Part shown: positions 1-5,648 of the stretch, piece by piece
Layout: every line of letters starts with the position of its first letter
Position numbering within the stretch: position 1 is the stretch's first letter
Source: JAZDMK01 sp043800975
GTDB taxonomy: Bacteria > Bacteroidota > Bacteroidia > Bacteroidales > JAHJDW01
Assembly (NCBI GenBank): GCA_043800975.1
Contig: JAZDMK010000276.1
Span: 1-9,846, forward strand
Direction: 5' to 3'
Length of the DNA: 9,846 nt
Notes under the pieces: model-generated
The model's input: only the letters and a program-made list of their open reading frames with translations
The model's database searches: none
Told to the model about the DNA's origin: nothing
Translations under genes and position numbers: made by a program

Positions 1-500
1 ATCAATATCACCAATATGCCAAAGATGCTTTCCTTTTTGCGTGTTTTACAGGGCTTGCTTATTCGGATTTAAAAGCGCTTAACAAGAGTAATCTTTTTCA
101 GTCTGATAATGGAAAATGTTGGGTCATGATTAACCGAAAGAAAACGGACAGTGCCTGTCATGTTCCGCTTCTGCCTATTCCATTATCAATATTACAGAAG
201 TACGAAAATCATCCCCTGTGCATCCAAAGAAACACACTTCTTCCTGTTCCTGCAAATCAGAATATGAATAATTTTTTGAAAGAAATTGCCAAAAAATGCG
301 GAATCACAAAAAAGGTTACTACTCATTTAGCCCGACACACCTTTGCAACGACAGTGACTTTAAATAATGACATTCCAATAGAGAGTGTTTCAAAAATGCT
401 TGGACACAGTTCCATCAACATGACAAAAATCTATGCCCGGCTATTGGATAAAAAGATCAGTAGTGACATGGAAAAACTGTATGAGAAATTCAAGGCATAA
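1..500 (+). CDS. Tyrosine recombinase (integrase), C-terminal part, 5' end outside the window
   Basis: This is a site-specific recombinase of the tyrosine family that would integrate or excise the element. The reading frame is open from base 3, so the ATG at 126 is internal and should not be taken as the start. The catalytic-domain landmarks are in order: the box I helix reading TGLAYSDL near bases 48-71, the Lys-containing beta hairpin (RKKTD, about 135-149), HLARH at 324-338 supplying the His and second Arg, LGHSS around 402-416 supplying the second His, and the nucleophilic Tyr in KIYAR at 432-434. Box I has Ala where XerD-type enzymes have the first catalytic Arg. Loss of this Arg is known in the Bacteroides recombinase IntDOT, so it need not mean inactivity. 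The gene ends in TAA and is followed at once by a hairpin terminator. The N-terminal DNA-binding domain lies to the left of the window. Confidence 0.93.
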   Translation, partial: QYHQYAKDAFLFACFTGLAYSDLKALNKSNLFQSDNGKCWVMINRKKTDSACHVPLLPIPLSILQKYENHPLCIQRNTLLPVPANQNMNNFLKEIAKKCGITKKVTTHLARHTFATTVTLNNDIPIESVSKMLGHSSINMTKIYARLLDKKISSDMEKLYEKFKA

Positions 501-507
501 CTAATCT

Positions 508-536
508 AAAAACCCCGCACAAAAGCGGGGTTTTTT
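508..536. terminator. Bidirectional intrinsic terminator after the integrase
   Basis: CCCCGC (513-518) pairs with GCGGGG (525-530) around the six-base loop ACAAAA. The stem is preceded by five A and followed by six T, so the hairpin has a T tract in either direction. It begins seven bases past the integrase stop codon and insulates the integrase from the genes to its right. Confidence 0.93.
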
Positions 537-598
537 AGAAAAGGAAAGCAACGGACTGCAAAGGGTTTCTGGCTAATAATATAGGGCAAAAGCGAGCG

Positions 599-606
599 TA
601 TATTTG
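599..606 (+). promoter_or_regulatory. Possible Bacteroidota -7 promoter element
   Basis: TATATTTG matches the TAnnTTTG consensus of the Bacteroidota primary sigma factor -7 element. It lies 20 bases ahead of the ATG of the small HTH gene and downstream of the integrase terminator, a sensible position for a new transcript. No clear -33 TTG-type element is seen about 19-20 bases upstream, so the promoter may be weak or activated. Confidence 0.4.
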
Positions 607-610
607 TATA

Positions 611-619
611 GAAGGAGGA
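611..619 (+). promoter_or_regulatory. Strong Shine-Dalgarno-like site
   Basis: GAAGGAGGA ends seven bases before the ATG at 627 and fixes that start. Such a full Shine-Dalgarno match is unusual here: most other genes in the window are preceded by A-rich sequence only, as is typical of Bacteroidota. Confidence 0.6.
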
Positions 620-626
620 TCAAACT

Positions 627-797
627 ATGCCCGGAAAAGTGAAATCATTATCAGAAATTGCACAGGAATACGGTGTGCATATTAATACTCTACGAAACTG
701 GTTAAAGCCAATTCGGGAAAAGCTCAAACTTGAAGGTAAAAAACTACTCTTACCTTGGCAAGTGAAAATTATTTATGAGTTTTTAGATGAGCCTTAA
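627..797 (+). CDS. Small helix-turn-helix DNA-binding protein, 56 aa
   Basis: This is a short protein that consists of little more than a helix-turn-helix. Residues 7-33 (SLSEIAQEYGVHINTLRNWL and the following residues) read as helix, turn at the Gly-Val-His, then a recognition helix, in the style of MerR, excisionase or HTH_17 proteins. A basic wing-like stretch (residues 33-41, rich in Lys) and a final helix reaching residue 54 follow. It probably binds element DNA as a regulator or as a recombination directionality factor for the neighbouring integrase; the sequence does not decide which. The start is set by the Shine-Dalgarno site eight bases upstream. Its TAA at 795-797 overlaps the stop of the convergent caspase-like gene. 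Confidence 0.75.
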   Translation: MPGKVKSLSEIAQEYGVHINTLRNWLKPIREKLKLEGKKLLLPWQVKIIYEFLDEP

Positions 798-1429
798 CTA
801 ATTTTTGGGCGAAATTTCAAATATTTCAATTTTGAACTATCCCATCTAAAATACAAGATTTCTCCAAAATCTGCATTACTAATCCTTTTCACAATGCTTT
901 GAATATTCTCTTTTGAAAATTTTGATAGCTTACCAAGCTGGTGATATAAAATTGACCAACAAAGCAAAGCATCATTCCATTTAATTCGAGATTCATTAAA
1001 AACGAAAAAATAAATAGGAGGCGCGATTGAAGATCCATATTTCCTTACAGCTTCATTAATGATTGTTGTAATAAGCTGCTCCTTTGCATGGCATGCGGAA
1101 ATTGAAATAATAGTTTGATTACCGACAGATAATTCAGTCAGAATTGGTATCAAAATCTTAGTGAATTCCTTCCAATTTATAAAATCACCTCCAATTTGAA
1201 TTCCTGAATTGTTTCCATGACTACTAAAATGTATACATAAATGTTCATTCTCTTCCAATTTGATTATCGACAAGTAATTCACTATTTTTTCCAAGTCTGC
1301 TTTTGAATATGTAGTTAGAGATGAAGTTTTGTGACCATACATCCTACAAATATGCTCTAAACTGCTTTTTTCATTTCTCCCTTCAAACAAATCATTTGGA
1401 TTGGGAGATTCAATTATAAATATTTTCAT
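794..1429 (-). CDS. Caspase-like cysteine peptidase homologue, 211 aa, probable cargo gene
   Basis: The protein looks like a compact caspase/CHAT-type (clan CD) peptidase. Seen in the sequence: a first beta strand KIFIIES at residues 2-8, a hydrophobic strand running into HFSSHGN (residues 67-73, catalytic His candidate H71), and a second strand TIISISACHA (106-115, catalytic Cys candidate C113). This His-Gly then strand-Cys order and spacing of about 40 residues is the clan CD signature. No sensor, TPR or membrane domain is fused to it and there is no signal peptide, so it should be cytoplasmic. It is the only convincing minus-strand gene, sits between the integrase/regulator module and the structural cluster, and looks more AT-rich than the flanking cluster, all typical of acquired cargo. 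Bacterial relatives include defence and cell-death proteases, but nothing here shows the target. An inactive homologue or a non-proteolytic role cannot be excluded. Confidence 0.6.
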   Translation of the reverse strand: MKIFIIESPNPNDLFEGRNEKSSLEHICRMYGHKTSSLTTYSKADLEKIVNYLSIIKLEENEHLCIHFSSHGNNSGIQIGGDFINWKEFTKILIPILTELSVGNQTIISISACHAKEQLITTIINEAVRKYGSSIAPPIYFFVFNESRIKWNDALLCWSILYHQLGKLSKFSKENIQSIVKRISNADFGEILYFRWDSSKLKYLKFRPKIS

Positions 1430-1626
1430 GTGATTTTATATTTATCTATAGACGTATTTTTTGAGAATTAGATGCCTAATTATGATTAAAAACAACAAAA
1501 AGTAATAATAAGAAACACTGGTCAATACTTCAATACAAAACCACACATTTCCCCACAAGCGCCCCTTTCGCCCACCTACATCTTTGTAATGAAAATACGC
1601 CATAACCGGCATAATTACAAAGAAAG
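1430..1626. other. Divergent intergenic region between cargo gene and plus-strand cluster
   Basis: This 197-base spacer separates the starts of the caspase-like gene (minus) and the structural cluster (plus), so promoters for both are expected in it. On the plus strand only a one-mismatch -7-like element is seen: CATCTTTG at 1579-1586, about 40 bases before the ATG at 1627. No good TAnnTTTG was found on the minus strand. The right half is less AT-rich than the left, and the minus strand is open through the region (see the small membrane ORF). Confidence 0.5.
1442..1612 (-). CDS. Doubtful small membrane protein ORF, 56 aa
   Basis: The minus strand is open here, and from the ATG at 1612-1610 it gives a 56-residue peptide with a short N-terminal hydrophobic stretch, a basic segment (HYKDVGGRKGR), and a strong hydrophobic segment of about 20 residues around VSYYYFLLFLIIIRH. 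An earlier ATG at 1660 would give 72 residues but would overlap the start of the plus-strand gene at 1627. It ends 12 bases ahead of the caspase-like gene and would be co-transcribed with it. AT-rich noncoding DNA often yields such hydrophobic ORFs, there is no clear ribosome binding site, and no family is recognised, so this is a candidate only. Confidence 0.2.
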   Translation of the reverse strand: MPVMAYFHYKDVGGRKGRLWGNVWFCIEVLTSVSYYYFLLFLIIIRHLILKKYVYR

Positions 1627-1827
1627 ATGACACAAAACGAACAGAACTCAATTGTAACAACCGCTTCAGGAGTATTCGGTGGGGTGGGCAGAGCGGTTTC
1701 CGCCAATCTCACAGGTGTAAGCCTTGACGGAATGCTCGAAGTAGCAATCTACGCAGCCATATCCGCGATTGTCGGATACGGAGTAAAACTCGGCATTGAC
1801 AAGATCAAAAGACTTATCAAAAAATGA
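1627..1827 (+). CDS. Small membrane protein, first gene of the structural cluster, 66 aa
   Basis: No family is recognised. The N-terminal half (residues 1-35) is polar to small-residue-rich with a Gly-rich stretch (GVFGGVGRAV). One hydrophobic segment at residues 37-56 (LEVAIYAAISAIVGYGVKLG) is followed by a strongly basic tail (KIKRLIKK), which would stay on the cytoplasmic side or the nucleic-acid side of a viral membrane. It has an A-rich upstream region (TTACAAAGAAAG) and its stop overlaps the next ATG as ATGA, so the two are probably translationally coupled. Size and design recall small viral or holin-like membrane proteins, but a single membrane segment does not identify a role. Confidence 0.7.
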   Translation: MTQNEQNSIVTTASGVFGGVGRAVSANLTGVSLDGMLEVAIYAAISAIVGYGVKLGIDKIKRLIKK

Positions 1828-2324
1828 ACAGCATCTTTAAAATAGGGATCGTTGGCGGGCTTCTGTATGGATTTTACAAGCTCATGGGAATGCAAAACGT
1901 TTCTGAGAAAGTAGTAACCAACCTTTCAAACCCCAGAGTTCACACTGTGGACATGAGAGGCTTGGTAATACGAACAGAAATAAGAGTAGACAACCCAACA
2001 CGTTCTTCCGTTACCATTACAAAGCCCGTCATCACCCTGACTACAAAAGAAAAGTACATCACCAGCACACAGCCGGAAAACAAGACTGTAAAAATTAAAC
2101 CACTCAGCACAACCCAGATTGACACCATTGAAGTAATCATTCCTTGGCGCATTCTGGCTGGTTACATCGTAGGACTTTTAGGAAAAATCCCACAACTCAT
2201 AGAAGCTTTTAAAAAGAAAGACATGAGCGCATTCGGTGATGCACTTGCGATTCCGCTGGAAATGAAATATTCTCTGTATGCCAACGGACTTTATTACGAA
2301 TCTGAAATTCAGAAAATATTATGA
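1824..2324 (+). CDS. Membrane-anchored LEA14-like (LEA type 2) beta protein, 166 aa
   Basis: Residues 5-21 (FKIGIVGGLLYGFYKLM) form an N-terminal membrane anchor. Residues 45-110 fit the water-stress/LEA14 (WHy) fold: a strand GLVIRTEIRVDNPTRSS containing the conserved Asn-Pro, then alternating strands ITKPVITLTT, KTVKIKPLSTTQID and TIEVIIPW. The C-terminus returns to beta structure (LEMKYSLYANG, 145-155). LEA14-like domains are small fibronectin-like beta sandwiches found in many envelope-associated proteins; their molecular function in bacteria is not settled. The gene overlaps both neighbours by four bases (ATGA), so its product is expected in balanced amounts with them. It would sit on a membrane with the beta domain outside, either host inner membrane or virion membrane. 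Confidence 0.72.
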   Translation: MNSIFKIGIVGGLLYGFYKLMGMQNVSEKVVTNLSNPRVHTVDMRGLVIRTEIRVDNPTRSSVTITKPVITLTTKEKYITSTQPENKTVKIKPLSTTQIDTIEVIIPWRILAGYIVGLLGKIPQLIEAFKKKDMSAFGDALAIPLEMKYSLYANGLYYESEIQKIL

Positions 2325-4180
2325 GCAACAGGTTCGACATACAAAGCATAACATCAGGCTATCGCCCTATCAGGGATGGGAGACAATACACCCAGTTGTT
2401 CGGATTGCCGAATGTGAATGATAAAGTAATTCTAAAGGATGCAGAAGTTGAAGAGACGGTTGACCTGATGAAGAAAGTTGTGTGGAAATATTTAGACGAC
2501 ACAAAAAAGATCGCACCCTACCTCAAAGGAAAAACAGTAGAAGAAACCTGTCGTAACATTTGGAATTTCCTTTACCACCATATACAATACAAGCTCGATA
2601 AAAAAGGACTGGAAGAACTGCGCAGACCCGCAAGAAGCTGGTGGGAACGCCAGACCGGAATTGACTGCGACTGCTTTTCAATTTTTGTTTCATCCATACT
2701 AACCAATTTAAAAATACCACATCAATTCAGGATTACACGCTATGATCTGGATTCATTTCAGCATGTGTATGTGATAGTCCCCACCGGAAATTCAGCAGGA
2801 CACTACATCATAGACTGTGTGTTGTCCCGCTTCAATCTTGAAAAACCCTTTTCAGAGAAAAAAGATTTTACAATGAGTTTAAATGGAATCAATGTAGCCG
2901 TACTGTCCGGCGTAGTTCCCAATGTGATGGAACTGGTAAACGATCTGGACGGATTAGAGAACCTGGGCGCAGAAAGCAATGAAGAACGCTTACAGGCAAT
3001 CTATGCACACCTTGTCAAAACCCGTAACATGGTAGCCCAGAAGCCGGGGCTTATCAGGGACGTTGACTACCCACCAGCATTTTTAAAAATGCTGGATTAC
3101 GCCATTGTCAACTGGAACACGAATAACCGTGACAAGGCATTGGCGATACTTGCAAAAAACGAAGACGCTTTTAACGAACATTTCGGGCTGGAAGATATTC
3201 CAGAAAATTCCGATCTGGAAGGATTGGAAAACGACTGGGAAGAACTGGACGGAATGAACGATGAAGAAATCTACCAAGAACTGAATGGGAAAAAACGGAA
3301 AGAGAAAAAGCAGGAAAAGAAACAGAAGAAAGAAGAAAAAAAACAAACCAAAAAAGAGAAGAAGCCCGGAAAAAAAGGTTTTTTCAAAAAGATTGGAACA
3401 GCCGTAAAGAAAGGCGGCAAAGCATTCATCCGTTATAACCCTGTTACAATCTCTGCCCGCAATGGCTTCCTGTTGGCTATGAAGCTCAACATTAAAAAAA
3501 TGGCCTCCAAACTGAAGTGGGCTTATATCACCTATGTCGAAGCAAAGACCCACGGGGTTTTAGAAGAAGACTGGAAGAAAAGTGTAGTGGCACTGAACAA
3601 GATTGAAAAGCTTTTTGTTGACAAGCTGCAAGGCAAAAAAGACAAACTCAAAAGTGCCATTATCAATGGAAAGTCTGGCGGACTGAAAGGAACAGAAAGC
3701 GAAATCCTGCTCGGACAAATCGGTGTAGCACCTGTAGCAGGAGCGGCATTGATAGCAGCTGCACCAGTACTACTTGCCGCAGCAAAAATCATGTCGGATG
3801 CAGGACTTTTCAAAAAAGGAGAAGAAGCCGGATTGGAAGATGAGTTAAATCAAAATTCAGCGGATGCAGAAAAACTAATGGACGATCCAGAGTTCACGGA
3901 TGACGGTAGCTCACCATCACCAGAGAACACTCCTGATGACGGTGGTGATGAAACCACAGGTGGTATTTGGGGCTTTGTAAAACAAAACCCATTGATTGTG
4001 GCAGGTGGTGCAGGACTGGTAATCTGGGGAGTTAGCGCATTAGTTTCAAGTGCAAAGAAAAAGAAAGAAAAGAAAAAAGAAGGACAGCTTTCCGGCACAC
4101 AGACACAGGCCGCAAAAAAGAAAACACAACAAAAAAGAAAAACGCGGAAAGCAAAGATTGATGCTATTCGCCTGAAATAA
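2321..4180 (+). CDS. Transglutaminase-like cysteine protease fused to Lys-rich and membrane regions, 619 aa
   Basis: Residues 80-170 carry a transglutaminase-like (papain-fold) domain. The nucleophile motif is TGIDCDCFS with C116, followed by the helix SIFVSSILTNLKIP; the His is in FQHVYVIV (H148) and the Asp in HYIIDCV (D165). After it come a helical region (about 218-290), an acidic stretch with repeated LxGLEN motifs (208-216 and 298-304), a very Lys/Glu-rich linker (323-350), a basic helical region (351-455), a hydrophobic segment APVAGAALIAAAPVLLAAA (470-488), an acidic Pro-rich spacer (500-548), a second hydrophobic segment PLIVAGGAGLVIWGVSALVS (557-576) and a basic tail. Transglutaminase-like domains act as peptidases, amidases or crosslinkers. 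With two membrane segments and basic ends this is a plausible virion membrane protein, maturation protease or entry protein. It overlaps the previous gene by ATGA. The domain is clear; the substrate is unknown. Confidence 0.82.
   Translation: MSNRFDIQSITSGYRPIRDGRQYTQLFGLPNVNDKVILKDAEVEETVDLMKKVVWKYLDDTKKIAPYLKGKTVEETCRNIWNFLYHHIQYKLDKKGLEELRRPARSWWERQTGIDCDCFSIFVSSILTNLKIPHQFRITRYDLDSFQHVYVIVPTGNSAGHYIIDCVLSRFNLEKPFSEKKDFTMSLNGINVAVLSGVVPNVMELVNDLDGLENLGAESNEERLQAIYAHLVKTRNMVAQKPGLIRDVDYPPAFLKMLDYAIVNWNTNNRDKALAILAKNEDAFNEHFGLEDIPENSDLEGLENDWEELDGMNDEEIYQELNGKKRKEKKQEKKQKKEEKKQTKKEKKPGKKGFFKKIGTAVKKGGKAFIRYNPVTISARNGFLLAMKLNIKKMASKLKWAYITYVEAKTHGVLEEDWKKSVVALNKIEKLFVDKLQGKKDKLKSAIINGKSGGLKGTESEILLGQIGVAPVAGAALIAAAPVLLAAAKIMSDAGLFKKGEEAGLEDELNQNSADAEKLMDDPEFTDDGSSPSPENTPDDGGDETTGGIWGFVKQNPLIVAGGAGLVIWGVSALVSSAKKKKEKKKEGQLSGTQTQAAKKKTQQKRKTRKAKIDAIRLK
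3074..3095. repeat. Perfect 22-bp palindrome inside the transglutaminase-like gene
   Basis: CCAGCATTTTT (3074-3084) is followed directly by its exact reverse complement AAAAATGCTGG (3085-3095), with no spacer. It encodes the PAFLKMLD part of the protein. It could be a protein-binding site or a chance result of codon choice. Confidence 0.6.
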
Positions 4181-4192
4181 CACAAACGAAAA

Positions 4193-4202
4193 TATTCATT
4201 AA
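4193..4202 (+). promoter_or_regulatory. Leader motif, copy 1, with A-rich ribosome-loading region
   Basis: TATTCATTAA lies 20 bases ahead of the ATG at 4223 and is followed by an A-rich stretch (AATAAACTTAAAAAAAAG). The same ten bases occur ahead of the next gene at 4789-4798. A-rich unstructured leaders commonly promote strong translation in Bacteroidota, where Shine-Dalgarno pairing is little used. Confidence 0.35.
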
Positions 4203-4222
4203 TAAACTTAAAAAAAAGTAAA

Positions 4223-4750
4223 ATGGCAGCTAAAAAAGAAAATCAAGAACAGCCGGGAAAGTCCAAAGGTAAAGGTGTACGTATCTTGAACGAACTGGCT
4301 ACTCCCGGACTCATAATTCTGGGTGTGATCGGAGGCAGCGTTGTCGGAAAACTGATTGACAAAGTTGCAAAAGTAGATGAAACCGCTACAGAGTTTCAGT
4401 GGAATAAAATCATCAAACCTGTTGTTCAGTTGAGCGTGGGTGTAGGTGGTGCAATTCTGCTCAAAAACAAAAACCTGAAGTTAATCGCAAGCGGTGTTGC
4501 CGTGAGTGGTGTAGCTTCCAGTGTAAAAGTCTTTTTGAAAAAAGACCTTCTGAACGGACTAGGCAGCTTCAACATTGCTGATCCACTCAAAAGGGTTTTC
4601 CGTGAACCCATCAACCTATCCATTGCCCCTTACGATCCTGAGTTACCAGCTCTCCCAGCCCAGACAGAAACTGTGCAGGTAGAGATGCCCTCTGACATTA
4701 TGGGTGATCTGGACGATTATCAGGAAGTACAGGAAGTGCAGATTCTGTAA
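4223..4750 (+). CDS. Membrane protein with three hydrophobic segments, 175 aa
   Basis: No family is recognised. The N-terminus is strongly basic (AAKKENQEQPGKSKGKGVR). Hydrophobic segments occur at about residues 28-45 (PGLIILGVIGGSVVGKLI), 65-80 (KPVVQLSVGVGGAILL) and 85-104 (LKLIASGVAVSGVASSVKVF), all rich in Gly, Val and small residues. The C-terminal third is polar with a Pro-rich then acidic tail (PELPALPAQTETVQ, then DLDDYQEVQEVQ). It is separated from the preceding gene by 42 bases holding an A-rich leader, unlike the overlapping genes before it, which suggests separate and higher expression. A basic N-terminus, compact membrane region and acidic tail in a viral cluster would suit an internal-membrane protein, but this is inference. 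Confidence 0.75.
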   Translation: MAAKKENQEQPGKSKGKGVRILNELATPGLIILGVIGGSVVGKLIDKVAKVDETATEFQWNKIIKPVVQLSVGVGGAILLKNKNLKLIASGVAVSGVASSVKVFLKKDLLNGLGSFNIADPLKRVFREPINLSIAPYDPELPALPAQTETVQVEMPSDIMGDLDDYQEVQEVQIL

Positions 4751-4761
4751 TGGAATCTGCA
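4737..4761 (+). other. Hairpin over the stop codon of the membrane-protein gene
   Basis: TGCAGATTC (4737-4745) is the exact reverse complement of GAATCTGCA (4753-4761); the seven-base loop contains the TAA stop codon (4748-4750). Two further weak pairs (A-T, G-U) extend the base. There is no T tract after it, so it is not a typical intrinsic terminator; an mRNA processing or stability element is possible. Confidence 0.45.
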
Positions 4762-4788
4762 TTGTGGTGTAAGAATTAAAACAAAAAT

Positions 4789-4798
4789 TATTCATTAA
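4789..4798 (+). promoter_or_regulatory. Leader motif, copy 2, with A-rich ribosome-loading region
   Basis: This second copy of TATTCATTAA is followed by about 30 bases that are almost entirely A with a few G and T, ending AGCC just before the ATG at 4830. The spacing to the ATG is 31 bases, against 20 in copy 1. The long A-rich leader suggests that the 240-residue protein is made in large amounts. Confidence 0.35.
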
Positions 4799-4829
4799 AA
4801 AAAAAGAAAAAATTAAAAAAGAAAAAGCC

Positions 4830-5552
4830 ATGTTTAACTTAGGACAACTCTCAACAAGCGAGTATAACTTACTCGGCGCAGTCAGCGAAGATGAACTTCT
4901 TGGTGCTCTCGAAAGAGCAAACCTCAATGAAAAAAAACAATTCGTCCGCAGAGTGCAAACCCAGCAACGACAGACTGTAACAGCTGCTGCTCCGGCAGCC
5001 GGTGGAGGTACTAACAGTCGCGGCGAATTTGAAAAAAGACTGCACTGGCTCCCAAAGGACATCCAGCAGGGACTTTCAAACAAGACACTTCAGGCTGTTG
5101 ATGCAGCATACTACGTAACCAAAAAAATCAGCCAGACCAAAGTGATTAAGATGCTCAAAGACGATGACAACAAAGTCGTAGGGTTATCGAACATCAGTTC
5201 GGGAAAGCTGGAAAAAGGAAACATCATGTTGCTTGCCGGTATCATTCTTCTTGCAGGAGTATCTGCACCATCAGCCGAAGCCTTTACTGTGAACTACGAC
5301 TTGTTGCCGGATTACATCCGTAACGGTGAGTTTGAGTTCAAGGCAAACGGAACAACTCTGATCCCTTCCACCAGTTGCGAAGTGTTTAACACAACCAACA
5401 TGACTACCCGCAAAGGGCTGTTTATGCTGGACAACCCGAAGGTGATTCTTGACCAGCAACCGATGGAACTGAACATTGAATGGGGCAGCATTTCAGTGGA
5501 AAATTTGTTCATGAAGGTTATACTTGTCGGGACATCCGTAACGAAGTACTAA
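4830..5552 (+). CDS. Probable major structural protein with helical N-domain and beta-rich C-domain, 240 aa
   Basis: No known family is recognised. Residues 1-50 are helical and polar (EYNLLGAVSEDELLGALERA), 51-64 are an Ala/Pro/Gly linker, 65-112 another helical region, and 113-240 are beta-rich. The C-terminal domain has the same order of strands as the next two gene products: a strand at about 131-141 with a Gly-hydrophobic core (MLLAGIILLAG), a strand pair GEFEFKANGTTLIPSTSCEVF (read as 166-186), a turn, LFMLD (197-201) and a final strand FMKVILVG (227-234). The segment 131-151 can also be read as a membrane segment or internal signal-like stretch ending SAEA. The long A-rich leader and the hairpins on both sides of the gene suggest abundant product. 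A capsid or coat role is inferred from context and from relation to its neighbours, not from a known match. Confidence 0.7.
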   Translation: MFNLGQLSTSEYNLLGAVSEDELLGALERANLNEKKQFVRRVQTQQRQTVTAAAPAAGGGTNSRGEFEKRLHWLPKDIQQGLSNKTLQAVDAAYYVTKKISQTKVIKMLKDDDNKVVGLSNISSGKLEKGNIMLLAGIILLAGVSAPSAEAFTVNYDLLPDYIRNGEFEFKANGTTLIPSTSCEVFNTTNMTTRKGLFMLDNPKVILDQQPMELNIEWGSISVENLFMKVILVGTSVTKY

Positions 5553-5560
5553 CAAAATAA

Positions 5561-5627
5561 AATCCGGCTTGCAGGTGGTTAATGAAGAAAGAAAAGTGCA
5601 GAGGATAACAACCACCTGAGCCGGATT
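5561..5627 (+). other. Long interrupted hairpin in the spacer after the 240-residue gene
   Basis: The left arm 5561-5580 (AATCCGGCTTGCAGGTGGTT) pairs with the right arm 5610-5627 (AACCACCTGAGCCGGATT) over 18 base pairs with a two-base bulge; the loop is 29 bases and purine-rich. It fills most of the 96-base gap. No T tract follows, so it is not a standard terminator. It may block exonucleases and stabilise the upstream mRNA, act as a processing site, or bind a protein. Confidence 0.7.
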
Positions 5628-5648
5628 AAATGAAAGGAAAAAAAAGCC

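Noticed and set aside
126..500. Treating the integrase as a short gene starting at the ATG at 126
   Set aside because: The same frame is open to base 3 and encodes box I of the recombinase, so the gene is simply cut by the window edge.
541..598. Attachment site between the integrase terminator and the regulator
   Set aside because: Element ends often lie near the integrase, but no repeat of this stretch was seen in the window, so nothing supports it.
3083..4185. Long minus-strand open frames opposite the protease gene
   Set aside because: They are antisense shadows of Lys- and Glu-rich coding sequence, giving low-complexity Phe/Leu/Ser peptides, and overlap a gene with clear catalytic motifs.
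4529..4546. Inverted repeat GTCTTTTT-GA-AAAAAGAC
   Set aside because: It is short, AT-rich and inside a coding region with Phe/Lys codons; it is expected by chance at this composition and is not placed like a terminator.
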